From: Allodiplogaster sudhausi
Taxonomy: Eukaryota > Nematoda > Chromadorea > Rhabditida > Diplogasteridae
NCBI GenBank assembly: GCA_945643635.1
Contig: CALZFC010000058.1
Location: forward strand, 124,001-188,000
Direction: 5' to 3'
DNA: 64,000 nucleotides
Part shown: piece by piece, positions 39,842-51,226 of the stretch
Position numbering within the stretch: position 1 is the first letter of the stretch
Layout: the number at the start of each line of letters is the position of its first letter
Program-made: the position numbers and the translations under genes
Notes under the pieces: generated by a model
Seen by the model: the letters and a program-made list of their open reading frames with translations, nothing else
What the model was told of the DNA's origin: nothing
Database searches by the model: none

Positions 39842-42655
39842 CTAAAATCCAGTCTTGGTCAACTTGATCTTGGGAGGATGAGCAAGACAAGGCGAGTTTC
39901 CCTTATTCAGCCGGAACGTGTCCGGACTGTCGTAGAGGCTGAACACGCAGCGAAGACGATTCCGGTCGTTCTCACGTGCGAATTTGGCTTGAAAAACAAG
40001 GATATCTTTTGGCATTCATTCGAGTTACTCTTTTCTTCATTAATTTGCTTTTGCCTCCGAACCCGGATAGAATTTCGGATCGTAGTAGGGAAGCGGTCCG
40101 CCGTAAGCAGCCGGCACGCAGTCGCAGGGACGCGCCCGCCACATGTTGCCCCAGTCCGGCTGCCACGAGTAGCTATGCTCGTTCGCTTCGAACTTCTCTA
40201 TCATTCCTGGGCAGAGGCGGGAAATTCAAAAGATGATATTTTGGATGAATAAAAACCTTTAAACATATTCAGCTAAATGTAATTCTCATTAAATATAAAA
40301 TAATAAAAAAACCTTTGCAGCTGAGAGAGCGCTGCGTGCCGAAAGGAACATCAAAGTAGCGGCAGAAAAACTTGAATGCCTTGATGCGGCGACTCTCACC
40401 GGGTCCTGATAGTGGAAATTAAAATAAAGAAAGAGAACATTAACATTTTTGCCAATTACATTCAACGATAACTTTTTGAATCTAAAAAATAACGAATAAA
40501 AATGACCCCCGGGCTCTTCAGGGTCCTCGCCGCCGCATTCATTGTTGATGACCAGCGAGGTCGGGCCGAACACGGGACCGTTGTAGCCGGCGCGGCGGTT
40601 CTTCGTAGAGGGACGCCAGTCGCCTGGGGAGGGCGAGTCAGGGAGGGGAGGGGATAGTGGAGAACACAATCAAAGAGATAAATAAATTAATCAAGTTATT
40701 GCAAATGAGAGAGAAAGGGTAATGAAATTCAGAGAAACTGGAAGATAGCAGGAAGTAAAGGACAGATCCATGTGTCAATCGCCTGACCGACAACAATGGA
40801 GTGCATGCTCGGTTTGGGCGGCTGCGGAGTCATGTAGAACCAGAGAGAGGCGAGCATCACGAGGGGAGGGTCCAGCTTGGTCATCAGCTGGAGAAGGAAG
40901 TTCTCTCTCTCTCTCACTCTCACTTTCTCTCTCTCTCTCTCTTTCACACTCTCGCCCTCTCTTCCTATACTCTTCTCACCAGATTGGGATTGCCCAACAA
41001 GTCCACTTCGATCTTGCGAGTGAGAAGGAACTGCTCGAACATGCCATAGTTGTAGTTCCACGAGAGCTGAAGTCAGAGAGTTCAACATATTCTCTGCCAT
41101 CTTATCTAAACAAACAACTTTCTCTGCAAGAACCTGCAATGGTCCACGGCCGAAGTAGCATCCCTTGAAGAAGATGCGATTCTGATGCAGTTCTTCCTCA
41201 CCATTGCATGGATACCAGTATTGCATCAGCGGTTCTCGCTTGCAGTAAGCACCCTATTACTGCTTATTTCTTCAACGGCAGTTAAATAATAGACATCATA
41301 CATATATGTATGTATGTACATGCATACATGCATGGTTTTAGCTAATTATTTTCTTAATCGATAAAAACAACACCTCTGGCGCGCATCTTTTTCCATCGAC
41401 TGTCGCAAAGCCCGGAAATGCCGGCACAAGGAAAGAGGAGTTGGGACCGCGCTCAAACCTGGAACAGGAAGAGAGAAGAGAGGGGAGATGGTGGAGACCA
41501 AAGGGAAAGTGAAATGAAGAGTAAAAATTGATGAAGGAATGGCAGATAACAGATGAAGCAGTAAAAGAGAGAATGGAAAAGAGCTGCTAAAGAAAAAGAA
41601 CTCGGAAGAAGAACGACGAGTAACCAATTATAGAAGCCGCCTCGATAGAAGCATTCCGATGCAGCTTCGGTTGAGAGCGTCGTAGAGCTTTAAAATAATT
41701 GCTGATGAAAAATACTACACGAAGCGGTTTATATTTATAATTATAACGATACGAAAGAAATTGCAATCCTGAGATCTTCCTCATTGAAGAAGTCATTCTA
41801 TCAACCAACTTGAAGAGTGAGAGGTCATTCTCGCCCGTCTCTTGAATGACGTGAGCGAAGAAGGCAGCCACATCTCGCTTCTGAATCACGTCGCGGGGGT
41901 AGGCCTGCAATGATGCGGATGATGCGAAGACGTATTCTTCCAAAAACCAACGCACAGGAAGATTACATTTCAAAATGATAATGAGAAGTTAATGGAATAC
42001 TTGATGATACCTTCATCTCACTAGCATACTATAAAACCTTTTCTGCTTCGCTATCCTTTAACCTCTCTTCTTCTCTCTCTCTCTCTCCCTCCATTCCTAT
42101 GTCTTTTCTCTCCTTCTCGCTCTCTCCTCTCTTTTATCTACATACATCTCTCATTTCTATCTCTCTTTTCAACCTTTGATGGCGCTTCAGCTCCAAACTC
42201 GGGAAAGTAGCGCGCTGCAATAATGAATGCCTCGTACGAGTATGGCAGACACTCATGTGGACCGAGACCAAGGTTCGCTTTAGGGAAGAGGTCCTGGAAC
42301 GAAGATTACGGTAGATTGATTGTTTCTTCTTCATTCAATCAAAATGGATTATACGGAATATCCTCCTGACCAGGAACATGTCTCGCGTAAACCAGCTCTC
42401 GAGGTTAGTCTTGGGCAGATGATTGGGGTCGCGCGCGATCTCGCACGGCTCCTCAGGCCGCTTGCCCAGGCGCGCGGGAGCCGGGCACTCGGTGACGTCA
42501 TCGTCGTCTTCGTCCCTCAGGCGGCGCGTGACGTCATCCTGCTGGCCAGCTTCAGCTCTCGCGCGCGGCTTCGCGGCGAAGGAAGAGGAGAGCAAGCAGG
42601 CGAGGAAGAGAACGAGGAATACCAGTCGAGGATACTCTGCATTCGACACCATCAT
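39842..42655 (-). CDS. Secreted GH19 chitinase-like protein
   Basis: Twelve exons in phase give 479 residues: 42371-42655, 42174-42293, 41810-41904, 41625-41687, 41374-41458, 41134-41238, 40980-41066, 40788-40887, 40507-40623, 40313-40405, 40063-40206, 39842-39987. A signal peptide (LVFLVLFLACLLSSSFA) precedes an acidic linker (RDEDDDDVTECPAP). The GH19 fold is recognisable in LPYSYEAFIIAARYFPEFG, VAAFFAHVIQETGE (first catalytic Glu region), CYFGRGPLQLSWNYNYGMF (substrate cleft, matching YGRGPIQLSWNYNYG) and WFYMTPQPPKPSMH. Many Cys residues suggest an extracellular disulfide-bonded enzyme. GH19 enzymes cleave beta-1,4 chitin with inversion; in nematodes roles in eggshell, cuticle or food-fungus digestion are possible. 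The C-terminal about 120 residues (from SRRIKAFKFFCRYF) extend past the plant-type domain. Confidence 0.92.
40896..40975. repeat. (CT)n tract in a chitinase intron
   Basis: CT microsatellite between the exons at 40788-40887 and 40980-41066; the coding strand is GA here. Confidence 0.85.
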
Positions 42656-43494
42656 CAATAATGATGTAAATGCTTTTCTATTCGTTTACCTTCTCTGAGA
42701 CAATTACAAACATATGTATGTATATTCAAAAATCTTGGAAATATTCTCGTAAGCATAGATAAATTTTTTTCTCTAATTGAAAGCTGTCTTCAAAATTGTG
42801 GCAGTTAGAAGTCAACCTCTAAGAGGCCGGGGAAACAATTTATAATCGTTTTTTTAAGCTGCCACTACAGTTAACGTTGCAAAAAATTACTACACATTTC
42901 ATTGTTAGAGAAAACTTAAACCAAGGCTGATAAAAGTGAATCTCAGCAAACCCAATCTCATAAGGAAGAGCGTGCGGCCGAGGAAGCGAAGCTGGATGCC
43001 CTCGAAGCAGAGTGTCAGTTGGGTCTGGACAGAGCATGGCTGAGCTTCTCCCTCTCCCCTCAGGGCACTCCCGCGCGCGCCCCTCTTCTCAGCTCATTCC
43101 TGATCGCACTCTCTCCTCTCACTGTCTGTCCCTCTCACTGTCTGTCTCTCTCGATCTACCGTTCACTCTCTTCTTTCTCTCTCCCCTCTCCATCTCTCTT
43201 TCCTCTCTGATTCCTTGTTCATTTCTTTCCTTTCTAGTCATCGAGGGTGAGCACATAAGGGACTGTCTCAAACTCCCTGCCCTTTCCTCTCCTAACATGC
43301 TCCCTCAAACATTCTCCCACTTCGCCAACAATAGCATGTGTTTTCTCAGTGTTCTCTTGTTCAGTCTCTCAATATTTGCAATTTCCTCTCCGTCTATCCC
43401 TCACAGTGATTCTTTGCTTTTCTCTTTCTTTCTGTCTGCTTCCTCTCATTCCTTACACCTTCGTCTTCGAATGATCCAATACATCCCTTTCTCA

Positions 43495-43539
<45 letters not shown>

Positions 43540-44124
43540 CCTTTGTTCTATTTCTCCCCGTTCTCTCTCTCTCTTCGTCCCCATTCTCTTTCTTCAGTCG
43601 CTCCTTTCATTCGAGCTTCTCTCTTCCTGCTTCGATGTTGATATCTCTTGGCCGTCAAACTAACAATCCTGTTGCATATGCCTTGTGAATCATTCATTAG
43701 TTTCCTACACTGCAATCCATTTAAATGAAGGGTGTCATTTAATACAGACATTCATTCTACTGCAGATATGTATGTGCTTTATTGCTTGTAGCAGGCAATT
43801 GTTTCTTTCAATTAGTCAGCGTTCGTTCTGGCGAATCTTCTCGGCGTCAAGCACAAATTCACTTTTGACTTCTGCTTTATTAACAAGATCAATCGCGAAC
43901 ATGTGAGAAAATGCAATTTCAAGGTATTCTATTTTATTTCCGAAAGTATTTCCCCAAAAAGAGTAGTGTCAAGCATGGAGAAGTTAAAGAAAACAATAAA
44001 TAATAATCATCGCAGCGCTTTACTAAATAGTTCTCTCACTTCTTCTTCTTCTATAACCTATCCGTAGTTCTACATTATTTCAACATTATTTCTCTTCATT
44101 TGAACCTCAGAATTAGCCTCCTCT
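42656..44124. other. Upstream region of the chitinase gene
   Basis: CT-rich (43080-43600, including an exact (CT)n run at 43499-43531). Two unassigned minus-strand open stretches: 43833-43923 (ends LDAEKIRQNER plus stop) and about 42955-43030. Neither could be linked in phase to a gene with confidence. Confidence 0.5.
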
Positions 44125-45129
44125 CTAATAATGAACAGTTGATTTGTGATTGAGTTCTTCTCCTTCAGCTCGCGCCGATTGCACTGCCGAGTAGCGTTCG
44201 TCATCAAGATGTTCATGAAGAAAGACGTCAATTCTGTTAGCAATCTCCTGAAAAATCCAAAATCTTCCTTGAAAAGCTGATTATAAACATATGAGTTAGA
44301 GAGAAAAATGAGAGAGAACGATCAAACCGAAATGAAGGGGAAGACATCGAAAGAAGAAGAAGAGAGAGCGCGAGACAGAGAGAGAGAGAGAGAGAGAGTG
44401 AGAGAGAGAGAGAGTGAGACCAACTTGACAGCTGGCGCCATCTCTGCGTGCTTCCTTGATTATCTGCCAGAGTTCCTGGCGTTCTCGATTGTTCTGGGGA
44501 AAAGTTTATATTTAAAAAAATTTGATAAAGAGATGTATGAACAGTACGAAGTCACGGTGTAACTGATCTCTTCGGACATCTACCAGTAAAAGTTATAACG
44601 AACGCAATGAGTTATGGAATGCTTACACGTTTTTGTTTCCGCCTAACTTGAGACGGAAATTGAAACAGATTAGCTAGTGATATCGCGTAATCCATAATTG
44701 CCATGCCCCCAGCAACCTTGAGCATCCGTCCGAATGGAGGATCGTAACGGTGAAGTCCGCGTCGGCGATGAGGACGCGGTGTCATGGCGTATCTGGAAGA
44801 AGCGGCGGTGGCCGAGATTGGAGACGAGGTGGTGGAATACGGGGAGGGAGGGGAAGAAGCGACTTCTTCCTCACTGGGGAACACCTCAAAATCATTCATT
44901 TGGAGGTGACACTCAAGAGAAATTCTTTGAAGTGGTGCAAAAAAAGGCAACAAAAATTCTTTGATGAATTGGGTAGAGATTTGGAACCGTGGTTATAATT
45001 GTGCTCATTACACCTTGTAAACTCTCTTCAATGGAAGTGTCCACCAGAGAATACAAAGCAAGAAGATGAAGAAAATATCTAAAACGAGTTCTTCTCCTGT
45101 CACGAATGCCGGGTTGTGAAATTTACATA
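44125..45129 (-). CDS. Membrane protein of unknown function, 5' end unresolved
   Basis: Four minus-strand exons in phase: 45014-45129, 44717-44911, 44425-44493, 44125-44247. The first contains a transmembrane segment (LVLDIFFIFLLCILWWTLPL). The second is Ser/Thr/Pro-rich then basic (MTPRPHRRRGLHRYDPPFGR). The last two form charged helices (NNRERQELWQIIKEARRDGA; EIANRIDVFLHEHLDDERYS). The first exon needs one leftover base from an earlier exon that was not found between 45130 and 46800, so the start is missing. The last exon is also open in another frame, leaving the C-terminus uncertain. A (GA)n tract (44376-44416) sits just below the third exon, in the third intron. Family not recognised. 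Confidence 0.45.
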
Positions 45130-45868
45130 CTTTACAGTGTAATTATCCTTATAAAAATATATAAATTTATTTAAAAAAAAACTTTCTTCTAAGATGAGAT
45201 TTATTTCATATCAAATTAGATCAATAAAATGCAGATTGAACCTTATCAGTATTGTCATCTCTCTCTCTCTTTCTGCATGGGCTCTACACTCTCATGGTCA
45301 GCTGACCTCAATTGGCGCAGAATATCCTTCCTAGCCTTTCTCATCTATGCACACAATCATACTCGGATCAACGAGTCGATTAAAGGCCGACTTTTTTTCT
45401 CTACACGCTCTCTTCATCTCACTCTCCCACTCATTCACTCTCTCTCTCTCTCTCTCTCTTCTAGCCCTAGCTCTCTATTTCTCTTACAACTCTTTCACTT
45501 ACTTTGCTTTATTCTCCCATGAGAAAAGGTTCCTTTAAGTATGATGTAACTATACAACGATCTTCACACTTTATTGGATCTCGAAAGTCGTCAGTCACTC
45601 AAGTCATTGTGCTCGAAAGGATAGTCTTTATGAAGATGGCAGACGAATTTTCAGTTAAATCACTAAATGCCATCAAACACTGACTAGATTCTTATCGTTA
45701 TTTTGGAAACAATTGGGTGATTAAATGAGATCAATAGTAACTCGTCGAGATTGGTAAACAAGTATAAAACAAAACAGAAGTTGCACAATGTCATGAAGCC
45801 TCTCCGATGTGCAATTTTAATCAAGGCGTCTGAAATTCTCTCTTTTTATAATCATACATTTGTGATTT
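45130..45868. other. Non-coding interval left of the minisatellite
   Basis: CT-rich near 45250-45470. A minus-strand AATAAA (plus tttatt at 45572-45577) may end the neuropeptide transcript, in which case the minisatellite is 3' UTR. A short minus-strand open stretch at 45594-45650 reads CHLHKDYPFEHNDLSD plus stop but has no clear link. Confidence 0.4.
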
Positions 45869-46777
45869 GGGAGATTGAAGAGAGTGTGAGGGGTACTGTA
45901 GGGAGTTGAAGAGAGTGTGAGGGGTACTGTAGGGAGTTGAAGAGAGTGTGAGGGGTACTGTAGGGAGTTGAAGAGAGTGTGAGGGGTACTGTAGGGAGTT
46001 GAAGAGAGTGTGAGGGGTACTGTAGGGAGTTGAAGAGAGTGTGAGGGGTACTGTAGGGAGTTGAAGAGAGTGTGAGGGGTACTGTAGGGAGTTGAAGAGA
46101 GTGTGAGGGGTACTGTAGGGAGTTGAAGAGAGTGTGAGGGGTACTGTAGGGAGTTGAAGAGAGTGTGAGGGGTACTGTAGGGAGTTGAAGAGAGTGTGAG
46201 GGGTACTGTAGGGAGTTGAAGAGAGTGTGAGGGGTACTGTAGGGAGTTGAAGAGAGTGTGAGGGGTACTGTAGGGAGTTGAAGAGAGTGTGAGGGGTACT
46301 GTAGGGAGTTGAAGAGAGTGTGAGGGGTACTGTAGGGAGTTGAAGAGAGTGTGAGGGGTACTGTAGGGAGTTGAAGAGAGTGTGAGGGGTACTGTAGGGA
46401 GTTGAAGAGAGTGTGAGGGGTACTGTAGGGAGTTGAAGAGAGTGTGAGGGGTACTGTAGGGAGTTGAAGAGAGTGTGAGGGGTACTGTAGGGAGTTGAAG
46501 AGAGTGTGAGGGGTACTGTAGGGAGTTGAAGAGAGTGTGAGGGGTACTGTAGGGAGTTGAAGAGAGTGTGAGGGGTACTGTAGGGAGTTGAAGAGAGTGT
46601 GAGGGGTACTGTAGGGAGTTGAAGAGAGTGTGAGGGGTACTGTAGGGAGTTGAAGAGAGTGTGAGGGGTACTGTAGGGAGTTGAAGAGAGTGTGAGGGGT
46701 ACTGTAGGGAGTTGAAGAGAGTGTGAGGGGTACTGTAGGGAGTTGAAGAGAGTGTGAGGGGTACTGTAGGGAGTTGG
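45869..46777. repeat. 31-bp minisatellite, about 29 near-identical copies
   Basis: Unit gagttgaagagagtgtgagg followed by ggtactgtagg (31 bases), repeated about 29 times with almost no divergence except in the first copy. It starts 44 bases beyond the stop codon of the neuropeptide gene on the minus strand. Since 31 is not a multiple of 3 and the unit has no stops on the minus strand, it creates a spurious 360-codon ORF. On the minus strand each unit ends in a pyrimidine-rich run plus ctacag, a 3' splice-site-like sequence. Confidence 0.97.
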
Positions 46778-46820
46778 TGTAGCTGACGACGATCTGTCAT
46801 TTGTCGAGTACGCGTCTTTC

Positions 46821-47444
46821 CTATCGACGGCCGGGGCCAGCGAAGCTCGAGAATTTGCTCGCCTTTAGGTACATTTTGAGTCATTTGGAGGAAGATCATT
46901 CATTATCATTGTACTTTATTTTTCGCTATATGGTCATATCTAAATCCAAAAGATTATGAAAGACTAGAGATTCAGACAATCAAATACATCCCGGGAACTC
47001 TAACGACCTGCTTTTCAAAATCAAAGAGTTTTATAACTCATTGCGAGATAGATTACTCTTTTTCTAACGGTTTCTCAATGAGTCCAAACCTGCTGCTTGC
47101 TGTAGAGGATGTCAGAGAGGTCGCAGCCCTGTGACAGACCAGCGTTAATCAGACACATTCTGCTGCGCTTCATGGGTGGTGGAGCACTGAAGACATTATT
47201 ATTTTGTTTCCAATGTCATTTTTCATAAATAGATAAATTGTTGTTGTAGCAAACAAATATTATTTGAAAATGGAGTATATCCTCACACGACGTAGAAGTA
47301 TGGTGGCACTTCGAGCGAGTCGCCAGTGAAGGGAGCGAGTGCATCGTCCCGATTAAACAGTCGTGCTGAGACCGGCGACAATACGAAAGAGGTCATGAGG
47401 ATTACGGTAGCCGTGAGGAGGACAGTGGACGCACTCGAGGACAT
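46821..47444 (-). CDS. Calcitonin-type neuropeptide precursor
   Basis: Three exons in phase give 98 residues: 47287-47444, 47090-47186, 46821-46862. Residues 1-27 are a signal peptide (VLLTATVILMTSFVLSPVSA). A spacer ends in the basic site MKRSR. The peptide then begins CLINAGLSQGC, two Cys nine residues apart that can form an N-terminal disulfide loop, and ends SKFSSFAGPGRR followed directly by the stop. Removal of RR and amidation at Gly would leave a C-terminal Gly-Pro-amide. An N-terminal disulfide loop with a C-terminal Pro-amide is the hallmark of the calcitonin/CGRP family, and the related DH31 peptides also end in Gly-Pro-amide. In protostomes such peptides act through class B GPCRs. 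The last exon depends on the acceptor cctaaag, which is weak but keeps phase 0. A (GA)n tract lies just upstream of the ATG (47481-47513). Confidence 0.75.
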
Positions 47445-47479
47445 GATCTGCTGGAAAGTGGCTGGTGGCGGGATTACCT

Positions 47480-47520
<41 letters not shown>

Positions 47521-49353
47521 ACTATGTGTATATGTAAATATAGAGAAAGGAAGAGGGAGAGGTAGATGAAGAAATGAAAGATTAGCACGAATGTATGCTA
47601 CATATCTATAATATTGTTGCAGTAAAGGTACTTGAATACATACATAGCATGATGTAATTGCAAAACATATGTACATGGGAAGTATCCAATTTACCTATTT
47701 CTGGAACAGTTTTATTGAAACGTATAGTTTCATAGTAGACATTTATATGACAGGTAATGAGATTCTGGAAGTAAAATATGGCAAAATGTGCAAAACTTCA
47801 ATCAATTTCTGCGTGCATTCGCTTTATATCACTCGTTTCCTCATCTTCAAGCTGTTGTCTCCGCCAGCGCCTTATCACTTCCGGCGGGTGCAAAATATGA
47901 AACAGATCTCCTCCTTTCCTTCTCTTCTCTGCAGTTTGATGCTATTGCATCTCATTCTCTCTTTCTCTCTTTCTCCTATCTCCCCCTCTCTCTCTCCCTC
48001 TCCTTTTTTCCAATTCTAATCCCAGTCATTCCGCTATCGTATTCTCTACTCTGATATGTCGAAAAGAATCACTCGGCACGTGATAAACCAGAGAAACGTG
48101 TACAAAACTGCTGTCTCAATTGCGCCAAAAAGTGGACGACATTTTCATGAAGAGCACTCTCAGTCGAAATGTATCAGAATAAGAGAGACGGAAAATTGTG
48201 CACTCTCGTAGTGCAAGACCCAGAATTTTGAAATGACGTTAGATGGAGAAAAGTAAGATAGAAAGGAATGAGCGAGATATATATCAAAAATATATGTAAA
48301 ATAAAGAGAAACATCTGATAAACGGCGTGTTAATCAAATTCTAGTCCTTGATTCCTATGACCAGAAATCGGTCCTATGACCACTGTAGAAAATAAAGCGA
48401 TTGTCAGCTTCCTAGTAAGTGGCATAGCCAAGCATTCATTTTCACACGGTAAATGTTTCGATTGTGGAATTTGAAAACAACTTCGCTTCCAGTTTGATTC
48501 TTCTGTCAAAACAGAGACATTACGAAAGCTATTATCTCTCACGAAAGCCTCTACATTTCTAAGTATTGAGTCCGTCATTGAGTAGGCATGCGAAGTCAGA
48601 GAAGAGCATGACGTTTGCTGAAGATGTTGTCATAAAAGAAGAGTGGATGTGAACACTCTGGAAGACACGGGAGATCGAATTCAGTCATAGAACACCAAGG
48701 AAATCAGAGGAGTAAGCATGTCCTTTAATGTCCACACTTATCACATCTACATAAGATGTAATTGGTAGAGTGAAGAGGAGGAGTGCAAAGACAAAAGTTC
48801 AGTGTCTTTGAACTCTTTCTTCTTCCCTTTCCAAATGCATGACGAATGTCTCACCACTCGCAACATCCTCCCTCTTATTGACCTTTCTGGAACAGGCTTC
48901 GGATTTCGGAAGGGGAGAACAGGTAGCACATCCCGGGCGTAACTGGAGAATCTCCATCTCTGCCATTCTCTCTATCTCTATCTCTCTCTCTCTCTCTATC
49001 ATTCTCTCGGTCTCTCTCTCTCTCTCTCGGTCTCTCTCTGTTCCTCTCGCGCTCTCTCTCGGTCTCACTCCTTCAGTCTCATACAGTCGCTGTGCTGCAC
49101 TCGTTTCTACTATGTAAATTTGCATAGTACTAAGAACAGTTGAAATATTGAATATATGTATTCACTTTTCGGTACCTGCAGAATAAGCCCATTATACGGA
49201 AATATATCTCATTTTACATTAAACATAGAACTGTAGTGCTATGTAAGAAGCTGTTTGATTACTTTTCATTTGAGAAAAGTATGAAAGAATGTATGCTGGC
49301 GAAGGCTTAGGAAGCAAAAATCAGTGTCCGGGATCTATTGACGGTGTTCATAC

Positions 49354-49401
<48 letters not shown>

Positions 49402-49870
49402 TAGAGAGAAAAGGAGGGAGAGAGAAAACAGGAGGTGAGATAGGAGAGACAGACAGAGAGAAGGAGAATATTAGCGAGATACATACATAGAATTAGAAGA
49501 GGGAATACAGAAAGAATGCAGAGGAAGAAAGGAGAGAGAGAGAGAGAGAGAGAATTATTCCTCGTTTTACTTTCATTTCACATCTCGCTTTTTTTTCTCC
49601 CTCTCTCTCTCTCCCTCTCTCTGTCCCTCTCTCTCTCTATCTCTCGTTTTCGCTCTCTTCTACACCACACTTCCAGAATAACTTCCCTGCATTGTGAGAT
49701 GAACAAATTCATGAGTTGGTTGCATAAGAATGCAGGTGCAGGAGGATAAAAAAATGTACTAGAACGGAAGTAAATATTTGGGAGGATTTTCTTTCACTTT
49801 TCGGTATTGTGGAGTAAAATGTAGCCAAAATCAAGAATGTTCCAGAAGAAAGAGCGGAAGTGAAGATTGT

Positions 49871-49909
<39 letters not shown>

Positions 49910-51191
49910 GGAAAGAGGATTGCAAATATATATTAGGGGAGAAGGATAAAACGAGGGAGAGAAAAAAAGAGAAAACCGAGAAACAGATTGTCTGGAGGTA
50001 TTCAAATTGCAAGCAGTATGTACTTGTGAGTATCTTCTACAATTACATCGTGATGCTTCCACTATCCAAAGCGTTACTTCTGTCCAAAAGAGCATGGCAC
50101 AATTAGCTGAAACTTGAACCCGCCGCGCACTCTCTTTCCTCCTTCGTCATCACCCTTATTTCCCGCGTCTTCCATTTTATCCTTCCCTCTTACCATTTGC
50201 CACATTATATGAGGCAACATTTCTAATTTTAATTTAAGTTATTTTTAAGGAATTAACAGAATCTGCATGAATCTTTTCTTTTTTGTCAAAACGCCAGTTT
50301 TTCCCTTTGTGAGATTATGTGAAGCAGGAACAAGTATACATATGTATGTACATACATACATACATACATATGTTGTACTTACCTTACAGAGCAACGTTTA
50401 ATATTTTTAAAAAATATGGAAAGAGAATACGTGCGTTTTGACGCCTTCTCGATCCCAGAATATTAAACACAGGAAAAATTTGTGATAGGGAAATGATTGC
50501 AAATCCGTTCACGCAATGATGACGCCTTGAACCGGCAAAGTTAGAATGCCTGCAGGAAATAGGAAGAACTGCACGCATGAAAAGTGCACCGTTTCCTTCT
50601 CATACTTCATGAATCATTCTTCAGAGGCGAATCACATAGTACCTTAGAATTGAGATAAGTACTTTTATGAGAGATCACTGAACCCCATCTCCCTTTCTCG
50701 CACTCTCACTCTGCCACAAATATGAAGGGGAATTCAAATTGAGAGAAATATTGAAAGATAATTTTGTACTGCTCCGGAGCAAAGCAAAAAATTCACAGTC
50801 CACGGCAGAAGCGGGAGTGAAGAACATTTTCGGAGAAAAGAGTTATGTAGTAGAATGAGAAATGGAAATAGGCTATGATCCAAGGAAGAAAATTCATTCT
50901 ACATGATTAATCGTACAACTAGAATTTAGATTTTAAATTGGAAAAAATTTTCCGATTTGATAACCAAAGGCAGAACTAAAGAAACTGCAGCTTTCGTTTT
51001 GGAGGCCTCGCTGATCTCCTTGGAACATTCGAGTGTCGGAATAAAATAAGTGGCGGAGCTAGAGCGGTTTTGAAGGGGGCGTGGCTAGTTCTGCGGGTGT
51101 GTAGATCACCAATTTACATATTTACCGCCAGGACTTACCAAAAAGAGAAAAGAATAACCACTAATATTTTCTATTATAAAAGAAAATATGG

Positions 51192-51226
<35 letters not shown>

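Noticed and set aside
45869..46777. CRISPR-like array
   Set aside because: The units are contiguous with no spacers and the genome is eukaryotic.
45817..46899. 360-codon minus-strand ORF over the 31-bp repeat
   Set aside because: It exists only because the 31-base unit lacks stops; the real coding exon here (46821-46862) is in another frame and ends before the array.
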